The notes under the pieces were generated by a model, which was not told the origin of the DNA, searched no databases, and worked only from the letters and a program-made list of their open reading frames with translations. From JBBAFB01 sp041655595 (GTDB taxonomy: Bacteria > Bacillota > DULZ01), in contig JBBAFB010000001.1 of NCBI GenBank assembly GCA_041655595.1, positions 6,071-70,070 of the forward strand: a DNA stretch of 64,000 nucleotides. The letters run 5' to 3'. The translations under genes and the position numbers were made by a program. This document shows, piece after piece, positions 54,536 to 62,997 of this stretch. Each line of letters starts with the position of its first letter. The first letter of the stretch is position 1.

Positions 54536-55597
54536 TTATCCTTCATCTACTTTCGACTCCTTTTTAAACCAAACCGGTATTACCAATTGCAGCCAAAAAA
54601 CGCGTAGAATTAAAATCATTGGAATTGCAAGTAAAAGACCTATAATCCCAAAAATTTTCCCACCCAAAAATAGTGCCAAAATCACTAACAGCGGATGAAG
54701 TCCTATCCTGGAACCGATAATTCTGGGTGTTAAAATATTGCTTTCTAGTTGTTGAATGGTTACCATTAGTACCAAGGCGTAAAGGGCTTTAATTTTTGAA
54801 TCAAGTAGGGCAATGCCCAGAGCAGGTATTGCACCTATCACGGGACCGAAGTAGGGAATGATTTCTGTTATGCCCACAATCAGGCCCAATAAAAAAGGAA
54901 AATCTAAATTTATGATTAAAAAGCCTATTGACGTACCAATTCCAACTAAAACCGCTACCAATAAGTGCCCTTTTATGAAACAGTTTAACTGCACATCAAT
55001 TTCCCGCCAAAGTTTTACCAGTTTTTCCGCCCAATTAACGGGGAAAAAACTTAGAAACCTTTCGGAAATAAGTTTTTGGTCCCTTAAGACGTAATAAGCC
55101 AGCACGGGGGCTATAATGATACTGAGGGCGTGGGTAAAGACAGAGATGATACCGTTAACTACCTGGGCAATTGCTCCTATTACAATTAATTCAAGCTGCA
55201 ATAAAGCCAAATCTATTTGGTTTCTCAAGGCATTCGGTATGGCAATTTTTTTATAATTATCATTAAAGTTTTGGAAAAAGGACTGTAACCGGTGAGTATA
55301 TTGGGGAATAGACATGGCGAGCACTTCAAGCTGCCGCCAAAAAATCGGCAGCACAAAACAGGAGAACAATATAATGGCGGTTATAAAGAAAAAATACGTT
55401 AAAAAAATACCGCCCACCCTAGAAAAACCCTTTGCTTCCCAGAGTTTCACAATGGGGTTTAAAAGATATGCCAAAACAAAGGCTAACAAAAAGGGTAAAA
55501 ATACCCCCCCCACCCAGTATATAAGCAGCAATAAAGCTAAAAGCAAAAGGATGATCTGAGCAATACGTTTTACCTTGGCAACTAACTCGTTGGTCAT
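54536..55597 (-). CDS. AI-2E family transporter
   Basis: A 353-residue polytopic membrane protein of the AI-2E/PerM family: N-terminal LLLLIYWVGGVFLPFLLAFV and AYLLNPIVKLWEAKG, a soluble middle part (YKKIAIPNALRNQIDLALLQ), and C-terminal LGLIVGITEIIPYFGPVIGA and ESNILTPRIIGSRIGLHPLL, which is the most conserved segment. Members are exporters or Na+/H+ antiporters; the cargo cannot be told from sequence. Confidence 0.9.
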   Translation of the reverse strand: MTNELVAKVKRIAQIILLLLALLLLIYWVGGVFLPFLLAFVLAYLLNPIVKLWEAKGFSRVGGIFLTYFFFITAIILFSCFVLPIFWRQLEVLAMSIPQYTHRLQSFFQNFNDNYKKIAIPNALRNQIDLALLQLELIVIGAIAQVVNGIISVFTHALSIIIAPVLAYYVLRDQKLISERFLSFFPVNWAEKLVKLWREIDVQLNCFIKGHLLVAVLVGIGTSIGFLIINLDFPFLLGLIVGITEIIPYFGPVIGAIPALGIALLDSKIKALYALVLMVTIQQLESNILTPRIIGSRIGLHPLLVILALFLGGKIFGIIGLLLAIPMILILRVFWLQLVIPVWFKKESKVDEG

Positions 55598-55623
55598 CAG
55601 CTTTTTACCCCTAAATCTAAAGT

Positions 55624-55647
55624 AAAAAAAAGAGGGTCTGAACCCTC
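55624..55647 (-). terminator. Terminator behind the YtxH-like gene
   Basis: GAGGGTTCAGACCCTC followed by TTTTTTT on the minus strand, 2 bases from the stop codon. Confidence 0.88.
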
Positions 55648-55648
55648 A

Positions 55649-55843
55649 TTACTTCTTATATAAATCCTTAAAACCCTCTCTAACGCCTTCTACCGCTTTT
55701 TTCGCCTGTACCCCCATATGGTTCATCTGTTTTTTCAGTTTTTTGTCATCCAAGATTTTTCTTTGGGGGCGCTTCATGAACTTGTCTATTAGTCCGCCTA
55801 CCAGACCTCCCGCAATTATCCCTCGCCAAAAGCCCTTTGCCAT
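55649..55843 (-). CDS. Small YtxH-like protein
   Basis: A 64-residue basic protein: KGFWRGIIAGGLVGGLIDKF at the N terminus (glycine-rich amphipathic or membrane segment), followed by a basic helix (KKLKKQMNHMGVQAKKAVEG). This resembles YtxH/general-stress small proteins. It follows the 51-residue zinc ribbon gene by about 20 bases. Confidence 0.7.
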   Translation of the reverse strand: MAKGFWRGIIAGGLVGGLIDKFMKRPQRKILDDKKLKKQMNHMGVQAKKAVEGVREGFKDLYKK

Positions 55844-55863
55844 GACTAACCCTCCTGTCAGTA

Positions 55864-56019
55864 TTAACTATCATTTCCTATTGCTACTAGATTCCCGTCT
55901 TCTTCAACTTGATAAATCCTGTTATCAATATCATATTCCACGAAACAATTCCAACAATAGTATTGATCTTGGTTGATTTTACCTACCTGCCTACTGCCGC
56001 AAACCGGACAATTAATCAT
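55864..56019 (-). CDS. 51-residue zinc-ribbon protein
   Basis: A short gene below usual length cut-offs. The protein begins MINCPVCGSRQVGKIN and continues QYYCWNCFVEYD, a CxxC-CxxC zinc ribbon, with an acidic tail (QVEEDGNLVAIGN). ATG has AAAGGGGGCC upstream. Coding potential is supported by the paired cysteine motifs, the ribosome site and the close spacing to the next gene. Function unknown. Confidence 0.75.
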   Translation of the reverse strand: MINCPVCGSRQVGKINQDQYYCWNCFVEYDIDNRIYQVEEDGNLVAIGNDS

Positions 56020-56103
56020 AACCTGGCCCCCTTTGTTCACAGGATAAACAAATACTTTTCAATAATATAATTTCCAGCGAATCAGAAAATAATACCCTGC
56101 AAA

Positions 56104-56133
56104 CAAAAAAACCGACCTGAAAGTCGGTTTTTG
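56104..56133 (-). terminator. Terminator behind the acyl-CoA synthetase gene
   Basis: AAACCGAC-TTTCA-GGTCGGTTT followed by TTTT on the minus strand. Confidence 0.9.
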
Positions 56134-56158
56134 TTAAGAAAAAATAAATTTGTGGGCA

Positions 56159-57955
56159 CTATGCTTCAACAAAAAGCTCTCCGATAATATCTGAATATTT
56201 TTCTTGCACAAACTTTCTTTTTACTTTCAAAGTAGGTGTTAATTCACCGGTGTCGGATGAAAATTCTTCACTTAAAAGAGCAAACTTTTTGATTTGTTCA
56301 TAAGAAGGCAAATCCTTAATAGTTTCCTTAATACGGTTGTTATAAAGCTCTACAATTTTCGGATCACTTACCAAGTCCTGATAGTTTGCAAATTCAATAT
56401 TGTTTTCTTGGGCGTAGGCAGTTAAGGCTTCAAAATTAGGTATAATTAAGGCGGCTAGGTATTTTTTCTTATCACCCAAAACAACGGCTTGACCAACTAA
56501 GGGATCTGTTCCAAGCAAACCTTCAATATTCTGGGGAGCAACATTTTTACCGCCGGAAGTGACTATGATGTCCTTTTTGCGATCTGTGATAAATAGGTAA
56601 CCTTCATCATCAATATAGCCGATGTCTCCGGTATAAAACCAACCATCTTTAAATACTGCCGCTGTTTCCTCCGGCTGCTTGTAGTAGCCTATACTGACAT
56701 TGGGGCCCTTGGCTAAAATTTCACCGTCATCGGCAATTTTGAGCTCCACATTGGGCAGCGCCGGACCAACACTTCCCAGTCTGAGTTTTTCAAAAGTGTT
56801 TACGCTTAGGACAGGAGCCGTTTCGGTCAGACCGTAACCCTCTAAAATCGTAAGTCCCACCGCATGAAAAAATTCGTTAATATCCTTGGCTAAGGCGGCA
56901 CCGCCAGAAATAAAAAATCTCAATTTGCCGCCCGTTAGTTCTTTCAGCTTAGAAAAAACCAATTTATCCGCTATGCCATGTTTCATTTTTAAGCCCAAGC
57001 CGGGGGTTTTCTGCTCAAGATTAGTATAGAACCACTCTTTGCCGACTTCCACCGACCAATAAAACAGCTTTTTCTTTAAGCTGCTGCCTTGGTTCATTTT
57101 ATTTAAGACACCGGCATATATTTTTTCATAAAGTCTTGGCACACTAACCATCACATCCGGTTTAACCTCCGGTAGGTTTTGCGCCACCTCATTAACCCCT
57201 TCGGCATAGGCAATGGTTCCCGCCTTATACAAAATCAGGTAATAACCGGCCATTCTTTCCAGTACATGACTGAGAGGTAAAAATGATAGGGCGACTTCTT
57301 GGGGGTAAAGCTCTACCACTTGGGTAGCTCCCTTCACATTTTCCAAAAAGTTTTTGTGTGACAGCATTACACCCTTCGGATTTCCGGTGGTTCCGGAAGT
57401 ATAAACATAAGAAATAATATCATCCTCTGCTGAACTGTCAATCAGTTTTTGTACTTCCCCGGAGTGCTCCTTTTTATATTCCGCACCAAGTTGAAGAAGT
57501 TCCTCAAAAGGCCGAACACCCTCAGCCGCGCCATGCCCTTCTTTCCAATCCATTAAGAAAATGTGTTCCAAATTGTCTAAATTTTTGCGAACCTGCAAAA
57601 CCTCTTCCAGCATACTTTTCTGAGAGACAATTAAAATTTTAGATTCGGAATGGTCAATTACATACTCAATCTGCTTTGCCCTGTTTGTGTGGTAAATAGG
57701 TACCACTACACCTTTAATGCTAATAATTCCTAAGTCTGAAATTGCCCACTCCGGTCTGTTTTCGGAAAGAATAGCCACCTTTTCTCCGGGCTTAACACCC
57801 AAGGACAATAAACCGTTTGCCAGGTTTTCTATTCTTACTCCAAATTCCGTCCAGCTAATATCATGCCAACTACCATCTTTTTTAAACCTTAGCACAGGAA
57901 AATCACCGTAAGTCCCAACCCGATTAAAAATCATTTCCCCAATTGTTCTGTCCAA
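56159..57955 (-). CDS. Long-chain acyl-CoA synthetase (AMP-forming)
   Basis: A 598-residue ANL-superfamily ligase of the FadD15/bubblegum type: P-loop-like YVYTSGTTGNPKGVMLSH, LEGYGLTETAPVLSVN, YTGDIGYIDDEGYLFITDRK and the lysine region VTSGGKNVAPQNIEG. It activates fatty acids with ATP and CoA. TTG start chosen because GGGAGG stands eight bases upstream; the ATG twelve codons earlier falls inside a palindrome at the transcription start. Regulated by a possible FadR-like operator. Confidence 0.93.
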   Translation of the reverse strand: MDRTIGEMIFNRVGTYGDFPVLRFKKDGSWHDISWTEFGVRIENLANGLLSLGVKPGEKVAILSENRPEWAISDLGIISIKGVVVPIYHTNRAKQIEYVIDHSESKILIVSQKSMLEEVLQVRKNLDNLEHIFLMDWKEGHGAAEGVRPFEELLQLGAEYKKEHSGEVQKLIDSSAEDDIISYVYTSGTTGNPKGVMLSHKNFLENVKGATQVVELYPQEVALSFLPLSHVLERMAGYYLILYKAGTIAYAEGVNEVAQNLPEVKPDVMVSVPRLYEKIYAGVLNKMNQGSSLKKKLFYWSVEVGKEWFYTNLEQKTPGLGLKMKHGIADKLVFSKLKELTGGKLRFFISGGAALAKDINEFFHAVGLTILEGYGLTETAPVLSVNTFEKLRLGSVGPALPNVELKIADDGEILAKGPNVSIGYYKQPEETAAVFKDGWFYTGDIGYIDDEGYLFITDRKKDIIVTSGGKNVAPQNIEGLLGTDPLVGQAVVLGDKKKYLAALIIPNFEALTAYAQENNIEFANYQDLVSDPKIVELYNNRIKETIKDLPSYEQIKKFALLSEEFSSDTGELTPTLKVKRKFVQEKYSDIIGELFVEA

Positions 57956-57980
57956 TAATATTGCCTCCCTTCTAATTGCT

Positions 57981-57994
57981 TGAATGTTCATTCA
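57981..57994. promoter_or_regulatory. FadR-like palindromic operator
   Basis: TGAATGTTCATTCA is a perfect 14-base palindrome. It resembles the TGAATGA...TCATTCA operator bound by Bacillus FadR (TetR family) ahead of fatty acid degradation genes. It overlaps the predicted transcription start of the acyl-CoA synthetase, a suitable place for repression. Confidence 0.6.
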
Positions 57995-57999
57995 TTTTT

Positions 58000-58028
58000 A
58001 CTCTAAGGTAAATAGTACTAAAAGTCAA
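58000..58028 (-). promoter_or_regulatory. Promoter of the acyl-CoA synthetase gene
   Basis: TTGACT and TAGAGT with a 17-base spacer on the minus strand; the predicted start point lies in the palindrome at 57981-57994. Confidence 0.6.
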
Positions 58029-58066
58029 TAGCATAACCCGAAAATTCCAAATTTTTTTACAAAATA

Positions 58067-58090
58067 AAAATGGTCTTTAAAGACCATTTT
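58067..58090 (-). terminator. Terminator overlapping the mnmA stop
   Basis: AAAATGGTCTTTAAAGACCATTTT is a perfect palindrome followed by TATTTTG; the mnmA stop codon lies inside it. Confidence 0.75.
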
Positions 58091-59168
58091 TATCAGTTAT
58101 AATCCCTCCGCCCACCACTAAATCTCCTTGGTAATAAACTACAACTTGTCCAGGGGTAACTGCGGGTTGAGCTGCATCAAAGACAACCGCTACTTTATCT
58201 TCCTTCGGCATGATAGTGGCGGGAACCGGCTTAAACCTATATCTTATTTTCACAGCCACCTTCATCGCCGATTTAAGTTCCTCTATTAGAATAAAATTAT
58301 TTTCTTCACTGAGCAGACCTTTGCTATAAAGGCTTGCTTTTGGACCTAAGATAACAGTGTTTCGCTCCACATCAAGTTTGATTACATAAACAGGGTATCC
58401 AAGGGAAATGCCTAGGCCCTTCCTTTGCCCTATAGTATAATTGGTTATCCCCTGATGTTCTCCCAAAACCCGACCTTCCTCATCAAGGAATAGTCCCGGT
58501 CTTTGCGGCTTTTCTAGTCTTCCTTCCAAAAAATTTCTATAATCATTATCCGGAATAAAGCAAATTTCCTGACTATCAGGTTTTTTTGCAACTGCTAAAC
58601 CCAGGGCTTGAGCTTGCTCCCTAATTTCAGTTTTAGCATATTTCCCTACGGGCAGTAATGTTCGCGCCATCTGTTTTTGGGTAAACCCATAAAGAAAATA
58701 ACTTTGATCTTTGCTGGGGTCCGCACCTTTAGCTAAAAGATACTTTTGATGAAAATTATCATAGTATATATTTGCATAATGGCCGGTAGCTACATAATCA
58801 ATCTCTAGTTCGCTAGCCTTTTTTAAGAGCGCATCGAATCTAAAATAGCGATTGCAAGCCATACAGGGATTTGGAGTTCTGCCTCTTTGATACTCATTGA
58901 CAAAGTAATCTACCACCTGCTTTTCAAACAGGCTTTTATAATTCAATACATAATGAGGAATCCCTAATTTATGTGCCACTCTTCTGGCATCCTCTATAGC
59001 TGATAAAGAACAACAACCAACTTCTCCATCAACCAGGGGGGTATCTTCCGGCCAAAGCTGCATAGTGGCCCCAATTACCTCATATCCCTCTTTCAACAAT
59101 AAGTGGGCAGCAACGGAACTGTCCACACCACCACTCATCGCTACAAGTACTCTAGGCCTAACAAACAT
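58077..59168 (-). CDS. mnmA: tRNA 2-thiouridylase MnmA
   Basis: A 363-residue enzyme that adds sulfur to U34 of tRNA for Lys, Glu and Gln. PP-loop VLVAMSGGVDSSVAAHLLL, first catalytic Cys in TPNPCMACNRYFRF, second in DSQEICFIPDNDY, and GQRKGLGISLGYPVYVIKLD. It follows iscU by 23 bases, matching its need for sulfur from the cysteine desulfurase. Confidence 0.96.
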   Translation of the reverse strand: MFVRPRVLVAMSGGVDSSVAAHLLLKEGYEVIGATMQLWPEDTPLVDGEVGCCSLSAIEDARRVAHKLGIPHYVLNYKSLFEKQVVDYFVNEYQRGRTPNPCMACNRYFRFDALLKKASELEIDYVATGHYANIYYDNFHQKYLLAKGADPSKDQSYFLYGFTQKQMARTLLPVGKYAKTEIREQAQALGLAVAKKPDSQEICFIPDNDYRNFLEGRLEKPQRPGLFLDEEGRVLGEHQGITNYTIGQRKGLGISLGYPVYVIKLDVERNTVILGPKASLYSKGLLSEENNFILIEELKSAMKVAVKIRYRFKPVPATIMPKEDKVAVVFDAAQPAVTPGQVVVYYQGDLVVGGGIITDKNGL

Positions 59169-59191
59169 TTTTTCAACTCCAAATAACTACT

Positions 59192-59557
59192 TTAAGGTTT
59201 TGACTGGTAATCCTCTATTGCCTTTTTTAGCGCATCAGCAGCTAAATTTGAGCAATGCATTTTGGCAGGTGGCAAACCGCCCAAAGCCTCCGCCACATTT
59301 TTATTAGTGATTATTTTTGCCTCTTCTATGGTTTTGCCCTTGGCCATCTCGGTTACAATACTGCTGGTTGCAATAGCCGCACCGCAGCCGAAGGTCTTAA
59401 ACTTAATATCCTTGATTATATTGTCCTCAACTTTAATACTGATACGCATTATATCTCCGCAGTTAACATTACCTAATTCACCAACCCCGTCTGGGTTATC
59501 AATTTCCCCTACATTCCTGGGGTTAGCAAAATGCTCCATTACTTTTTCGCTATACAC
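59192..59557 (-). CDS. Iron-sulfur scaffold IscU/NifU-like
   Basis: A 121-residue U-type scaffold. Cluster ligands: GNVNCGDIM (with Asp), FKTFGCGAAIATSS and KMHCSNLAADAL. It starts MYSEKVMEHFANPRNVGEID. The GTG start is taken from AAAGGAGT nine bases upstream; it overlaps the end of iscS by 8 bases. It receives sulfur from the desulfurase and builds 2Fe-2S or 4Fe-4S clusters. Confidence 0.93.
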   Translation of the reverse strand: MYSEKVMEHFANPRNVGEIDNPDGVGELGNVNCGDIMRISIKVEDNIIKDIKFKTFGCGAAIATSSIVTEMAKGKTIEEAKIITNKNVAEALGGLPPAKMHCSNLAADALKKAIEDYQSKP

Positions 59558-60752
59558 CTGAACAAGACTCCTTTCTTTCACATTGTCCCGCTTTCTCACA
59601 ACAATATAAAGGGGACATGGCTCTTAATCTTTCAACAATAATTGGCAATTCAGTCAGAACATAATCTATATCTTCTTCCGTTGTGCCCTTCCCTAAAGTT
59701 AATCTAAGGGAGCCATGAGCTATTTCGTGGCAGATACCCATGGCTGTGAGCACATGAGAGGGGTCCAAAGAGCCGGAGGTACAAGCCGAGCCGCTGGAGG
59801 CGGCAATACCTTTCATATCCAGGCTTAACAAAATAGATTCCCCTTCCAAAAATCGAATGCTGACATTAACATTAGTCGGGATCCTTTTAGTAGGATGCCC
59901 ATTTAACTGACAATCAGGAATTTCCCTCATTAAACCCGTCAAAAGCTTATCCCTCAACTTGGTGATTTCTTGTTCTTGTGGTAAATTAATTAAAGCCAGT
60001 TCAGCAGCTTTACCAAAGCCAACTATTCCGGGCACATTTTCTGTGCCGGGACGTCTTTTGCGTTCCTGCCCGCCACCAAAATGCTGAGGTTCAAGACGAA
60101 TCCCCTTCCTGACATATAAGCAGCCGATGCCTTTTGGACCGTAAATTTTATGAGCTGAGGCCGACAATAAATCTACATTTAAATCATTTACATCTACAGG
60201 TATCTTTCCAATGCTTTGAACTGCATCAACGTGGAATATTATTTTTTTCTCCGCTGCCAGCTTGCCAATTTCCTCAATAGGTTGGATGGTGCCCACTTCA
60301 TTATTAGCATGCATGATACTGATTAGGATTGTATCATCGCGAAGGGATTTTCTTAATTCGTCCACCCTTACTAAACCATACTCATCAACGGGCAGGTAGG
60401 TGACCTCAAAACCTAGTTTCTCTAATTGTTTAGCTGTATCTAAAATAGCGTGATGCTCAATAGAGGAGGTAATAATATGATTTCCTTTTTTTTGATAAGC
60501 CTTGGCGGCCCCCAGTAAAGCTAGGTTGTCGGCCTCTGTACCGCCGCTGGTAAAGAAAATTTCCGATGGCATGGCTCCTATTAATTGGGCCACCTTTTCA
60601 CGGGAATCCTCAATGGCCTTTTTTGCTTCCCGTCCAAATTGATGAATACTGGAAGGATTACCAAAATCTCTTTCCAAAACCATCATCATGGCCTCTATAA
60701 CCTCCCTGGAAATTGGAGTAGTAGCACTATGATCAAGGTAGACTTTTCTCAT
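59550..60752 (-). CDS. Cysteine desulfurase IscS/NifS-like
   Basis: A 400-residue PLP enzyme: KVYLDHSATTPISREVIEAM, FTSGGTEADNLALLGA, the PLP lysine in SASAHKIYGPKGIGCLYV and the active-site Cys loop ASSGSACTSGSLDPSHVLTA. The C terminus (SPLYCCEKAGQCERKESCSG) carries four extra cysteines, which is unusual. ATG behind AGAGGTGA. It leads iscS-iscU-mnmA; no Rrf2/IscR gene is adjacent. Confidence 0.95.
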   Translation of the reverse strand: MRKVYLDHSATTPISREVIEAMMMVLERDFGNPSSIHQFGREAKKAIEDSREKVAQLIGAMPSEIFFTSGGTEADNLALLGAAKAYQKKGNHIITSSIEHHAILDTAKQLEKLGFEVTYLPVDEYGLVRVDELRKSLRDDTILISIMHANNEVGTIQPIEEIGKLAAEKKIIFHVDAVQSIGKIPVDVNDLNVDLLSASAHKIYGPKGIGCLYVRKGIRLEPQHFGGGQERKRRPGTENVPGIVGFGKAAELALINLPQEQEITKLRDKLLTGLMREIPDCQLNGHPTKRIPTNVNVSIRFLEGESILLSLDMKGIAASSGSACTSGSLDPSHVLTAMGICHEIAHGSLRLTLGKGTTEEDIDYVLTELPIIVERLRAMSPLYCCEKAGQCERKESCSGV

Positions 60753-60844
60753 TAACTTCACCTCTCAGCGAGTTTCCGGATTTAGACGATTGATATCTCC
60801 AGCCTGTCCAAGTCGGTCCACTCTTAAATTTATATACGAGTTTA

Positions 60845-60874
60845 ATTTTACACAAGTAGAATAATTGCTGTCAA
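60845..60874 (-). promoter_or_regulatory. Promoter of the iscS operon
   Basis: TTGACA and TAAAAT with an 18-base spacer on the minus strand. The -35 overlaps the last codons of rarA. Confidence 0.7.
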
Positions 60875-62211
60875 GACAAATCCGGGTTATCACCTGCTTT
60901 TTTTCTTAATTCCTGTCTCGCGGTTATTAGCTTTTCAAATCCATTTATCGTAGGGCGATAATAAACCGTGCCGTGTAAACTATCCGGTAAATACTGTTGT
61001 AAAACAAAGTTTCCCGGGTAATCATGCGGATACTTATACCCCTTACCATGATTTAAGTTTGTTGCCCCTTTATAATGAGCATCCCTTAGATGAACAGGAA
61101 TTGGACCTGCCGATTTTTGTTTAACATCCAGGAAAGCTTGATCAATGCCTTTGATAACCGCATTGCTCTTAGGTGCACAGGCCAGATAAACCGCGGCCTC
61201 AGCTAAAGATAAACGTCCTTCCGGCATGCCGACATACTCAAAAGCTTGAAAAGCACCGACAGCTATTATCAAAGCTTGGGGATCCGCTAAACCGATGTCC
61301 TCAGAAGCCAAAATTATCATCCTCCTGGCAATGAAACGCGGATCTTCACCTGCTGCCAGCATCTTTGCTAGCCAATACAAAGCCCCATCTGGATCGGAGC
61401 CTCTCAAGCTCTTGATAAAAGCAGAAATCACATCATAATGCTGATCTCCATTTTTGTCGTAGCTAATTGCTTTTTGTTGAATGGACTCTTCAGCAACCTC
61501 CAACGTAATTCTCCTCACCCCTTCCCCATCCGGCGAGGCGGTTAAAGCCGCTAGTTCCAAAGCATTTAACGCCCTTCTGGCATCGCCTTCGGCTATATAA
61601 ATAATATGCGCTAAAGCTTCCTCATTTATTGAAACTTTTATGGAGCCCAAGCCCCTTTCCTCGTCCGTTAAGGCGTTGGACAATATCTTACGAATATCCC
61701 GAGGTTTTAATGGCTCCAATCGGAATAACATAGAGCGGGATAAAAGAGCACCATTTACCTCAAAATAAGGATTTTCCGTGGTTGCCCCAATTAGTATTAC
61801 CAGGCCTTCTTCCACGGAAGGCAGCAAAGCATCCTGTTGCGCCTTGTTAAAGCGGTGAATTTCGTCGATAAAAAGAATTGTTTTCCTTTGCCACATCCCC
61901 AGTCTTTCGGAAGCTTCTTCTATTATACGACGTATATCACCCACTCCCGCTGAAACTGCATTCAACTTCAAAAAGGCTGCGGAAGTAGTTGCTGCTATTA
62001 CTTGTGCCAAGGCAGTCTTGCCGGTACCCGGGGGACCAAAAAAAATCATCGAGGAGAGCCTATCCGCCTGTATAGCCCTTCTCAACAATTTGCCCTCCCC
62101 GATAAAGTGTTCTTGCCCAATATACTCTGATAAACTTCTGGGACGCATTCTCATAGCCAGCGGAGCAGATTTTTTTAATTGTTCTTCTTTGTTATATTTA
62201 AAAATATTCAT
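60871..62211 (-). CDS. rarA: Replication-associated recombination protein A
   Basis: A 446-residue clamp-loader-like AAA+ ATPase (MgsA/RarA): MRPRSLSEYIGQEHFIGEG, Walker A FFGPPGTGKTALAQVIA, Walker B ILFIDEIHRFNKAQQDALLP, sensor 1 LIGATTENPYFEVN, and the C-terminal tetramer domain YKGATNLNHGKGYKYPHDYP. It acts at stalled replication forks. rarA close to tcdA and 6S RNA is a known Bacillota neighbourhood. Confidence 0.96.
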   Translation of the reverse strand: MNIFKYNKEEQLKKSAPLAMRMRPRSLSEYIGQEHFIGEGKLLRRAIQADRLSSMIFFGPPGTGKTALAQVIAATTSAAFLKLNAVSAGVGDIRRIIEEASERLGMWQRKTILFIDEIHRFNKAQQDALLPSVEEGLVILIGATTENPYFEVNGALLSRSMLFRLEPLKPRDIRKILSNALTDEERGLGSIKVSINEEALAHIIYIAEGDARRALNALELAALTASPDGEGVRRITLEVAEESIQQKAISYDKNGDQHYDVISAFIKSLRGSDPDGALYWLAKMLAAGEDPRFIARRMIILASEDIGLADPQALIIAVGAFQAFEYVGMPEGRLSLAEAAVYLACAPKSNAVIKGIDQAFLDVKQKSAGPIPVHLRDAHYKGATNLNHGKGYKYPHDYPGNFVLQQYLPDSLHGTVYYRPTINGFEKLITARQELRKKAGDNPDLS

Positions 62212-62269
62212 TGCTTTCCTCCCTACCTCCCCTGCTAAAAATATACCACTAAAAACGAAAAGTTAAAAG

Positions 62270-62298
62270 AAAAAGGGGCGGTATAAAAACCGGCCCCT
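62270..62298 (-). terminator. Terminator behind trxA
   Basis: GGGGCCGGT and ACCGCCCC pair (one bulge) over a T/A loop and are followed by TTTTT on the minus strand. Confidence 0.8.
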
Positions 62299-62311
62299 GC
62301 ACTGCAATTTT

Positions 62312-62635
62312 TTAAATGTAATTTTTTGCGAAACGCAATAAACCTGCCTTTGGTTGAAAACCAATTTGATGCCCGGCAACTTTACCATTTTTAAAAACCA
62401 GCAAAGTGGGAATACTCATGATTCCATACTCCCCTGCTATCATTGGGTTCTCATCCACATTCAGCTTGCAAACTTTCAAAGAACCGCTTAATTCCTTGGC
62501 AATTTCCTCGACCACGGGGGAGACCATCTTACATGGCCCGCACCAAGCAGCCCAAAAATCCACCATTACCGGCAAATCGCTTTCCAGGACCTCTTCTTTA
62601 AAATTCTGACTGGTTACTACATGTACCTTTCCCAT
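62312..62635 (-). CDS. trxA: Thioredoxin
   Basis: A 107-residue thioredoxin with active site MVDFWAAWCGPCKMVSPVVE (WCGPC), the Asp/Lys core LKVCKLNVDENPMIAGEYGI and cis-proline loop SIPTLLVFKNG. It lies 17 bases behind the csoR gene and so is likely under the same metal-responsive promoter. Confidence 0.95.
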   Translation of the reverse strand: MGKVHVVTSQNFKEEVLESDLPVMVDFWAAWCGPCKMVSPVVEEIAKELSGSLKVCKLNVDENPMIAGEYGIMSIPTLLVFKNGKVAGHQIGFQPKAGLLRFAKNYI

Positions 62636-62652
62636 AAAGTTTTCCTCCTAAC

Positions 62653-62934
62653 TCATTTCATAAATTTCCGAAGCACATCGACTAACTCAGGAATCATTTC
62701 ATCTTGGTTTCCTTCTTCTATGACAACTTCTAGACAATCTTTGACATGGTTTTCGAAAATGATCATACCCACCTTATCTAATGCTCCTCTGACAGCGGCA
62801 ATTTGGGTTAATACTTCAACGCATTGTTTTTCTTCCTGCAGCATCCTTTGCAACCCCTGAACCTGTCCCTCTATTTTTTTTAAACGAACAAGCAAAGGTT
62901 TATAATCTCTACAATCCTGTTGCAGTAATTTCAT
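62653..62934 (-). CDS. CsoR-type metal-sensing repressor
   Basis: A 93-residue all-helical repressor of the CsoR/RcnR family: VRLKKIEGQVQGLQRMLQEE and the Cu(I)-type ligand set Cys38 (KQCVEVL), His63 and Cys67 (FENHVKDC). CstR, the persulfide sensor, lacks that His, so copper sensing is favoured. A palindromic operator overlaps its promoter. No copper ATPase or chaperone gene is in the window; the co-transcribed gene is trxA. Confidence 0.9.
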   Translation of the reverse strand: MKLLQQDCRDYKPLLVRLKKIEGQVQGLQRMLQEEKQCVEVLTQIAAVRGALDKVGMIIFENHVKDCLEVVIEEGNQDEMIPELVDVLRKFMK

Positions 62935-62940
62935 CCCATC

Positions 62941-62983
62941 TACCCCCTGGGGGTATTATAACTGATGAAAACCATAAAAGCAA
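62941..62983 (-). promoter_or_regulatory. csoR promoter with palindromic operator
   Basis: -35 TTGCTT (62978-62983) and -10 TATAAT (62955-62960) with a 17-base spacer on the minus strand. TACCCCCTGGGGGTA (62941-62955) directly follows the -10 and resembles G/C-tract operators of the CsoR family. Binding would block transcription of csoR-trxA. Confidence 0.8.
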
Positions 62984-62997
62984 TTCTTTTTATGATA

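Noticed and set aside
62653..62934. CstR-type persulfide sensor instead of CsoR.
   Set aside because: The His63 ligand of the copper set is present between the two cysteines, which CstR lacks; the copper reading is better supported by sequence.
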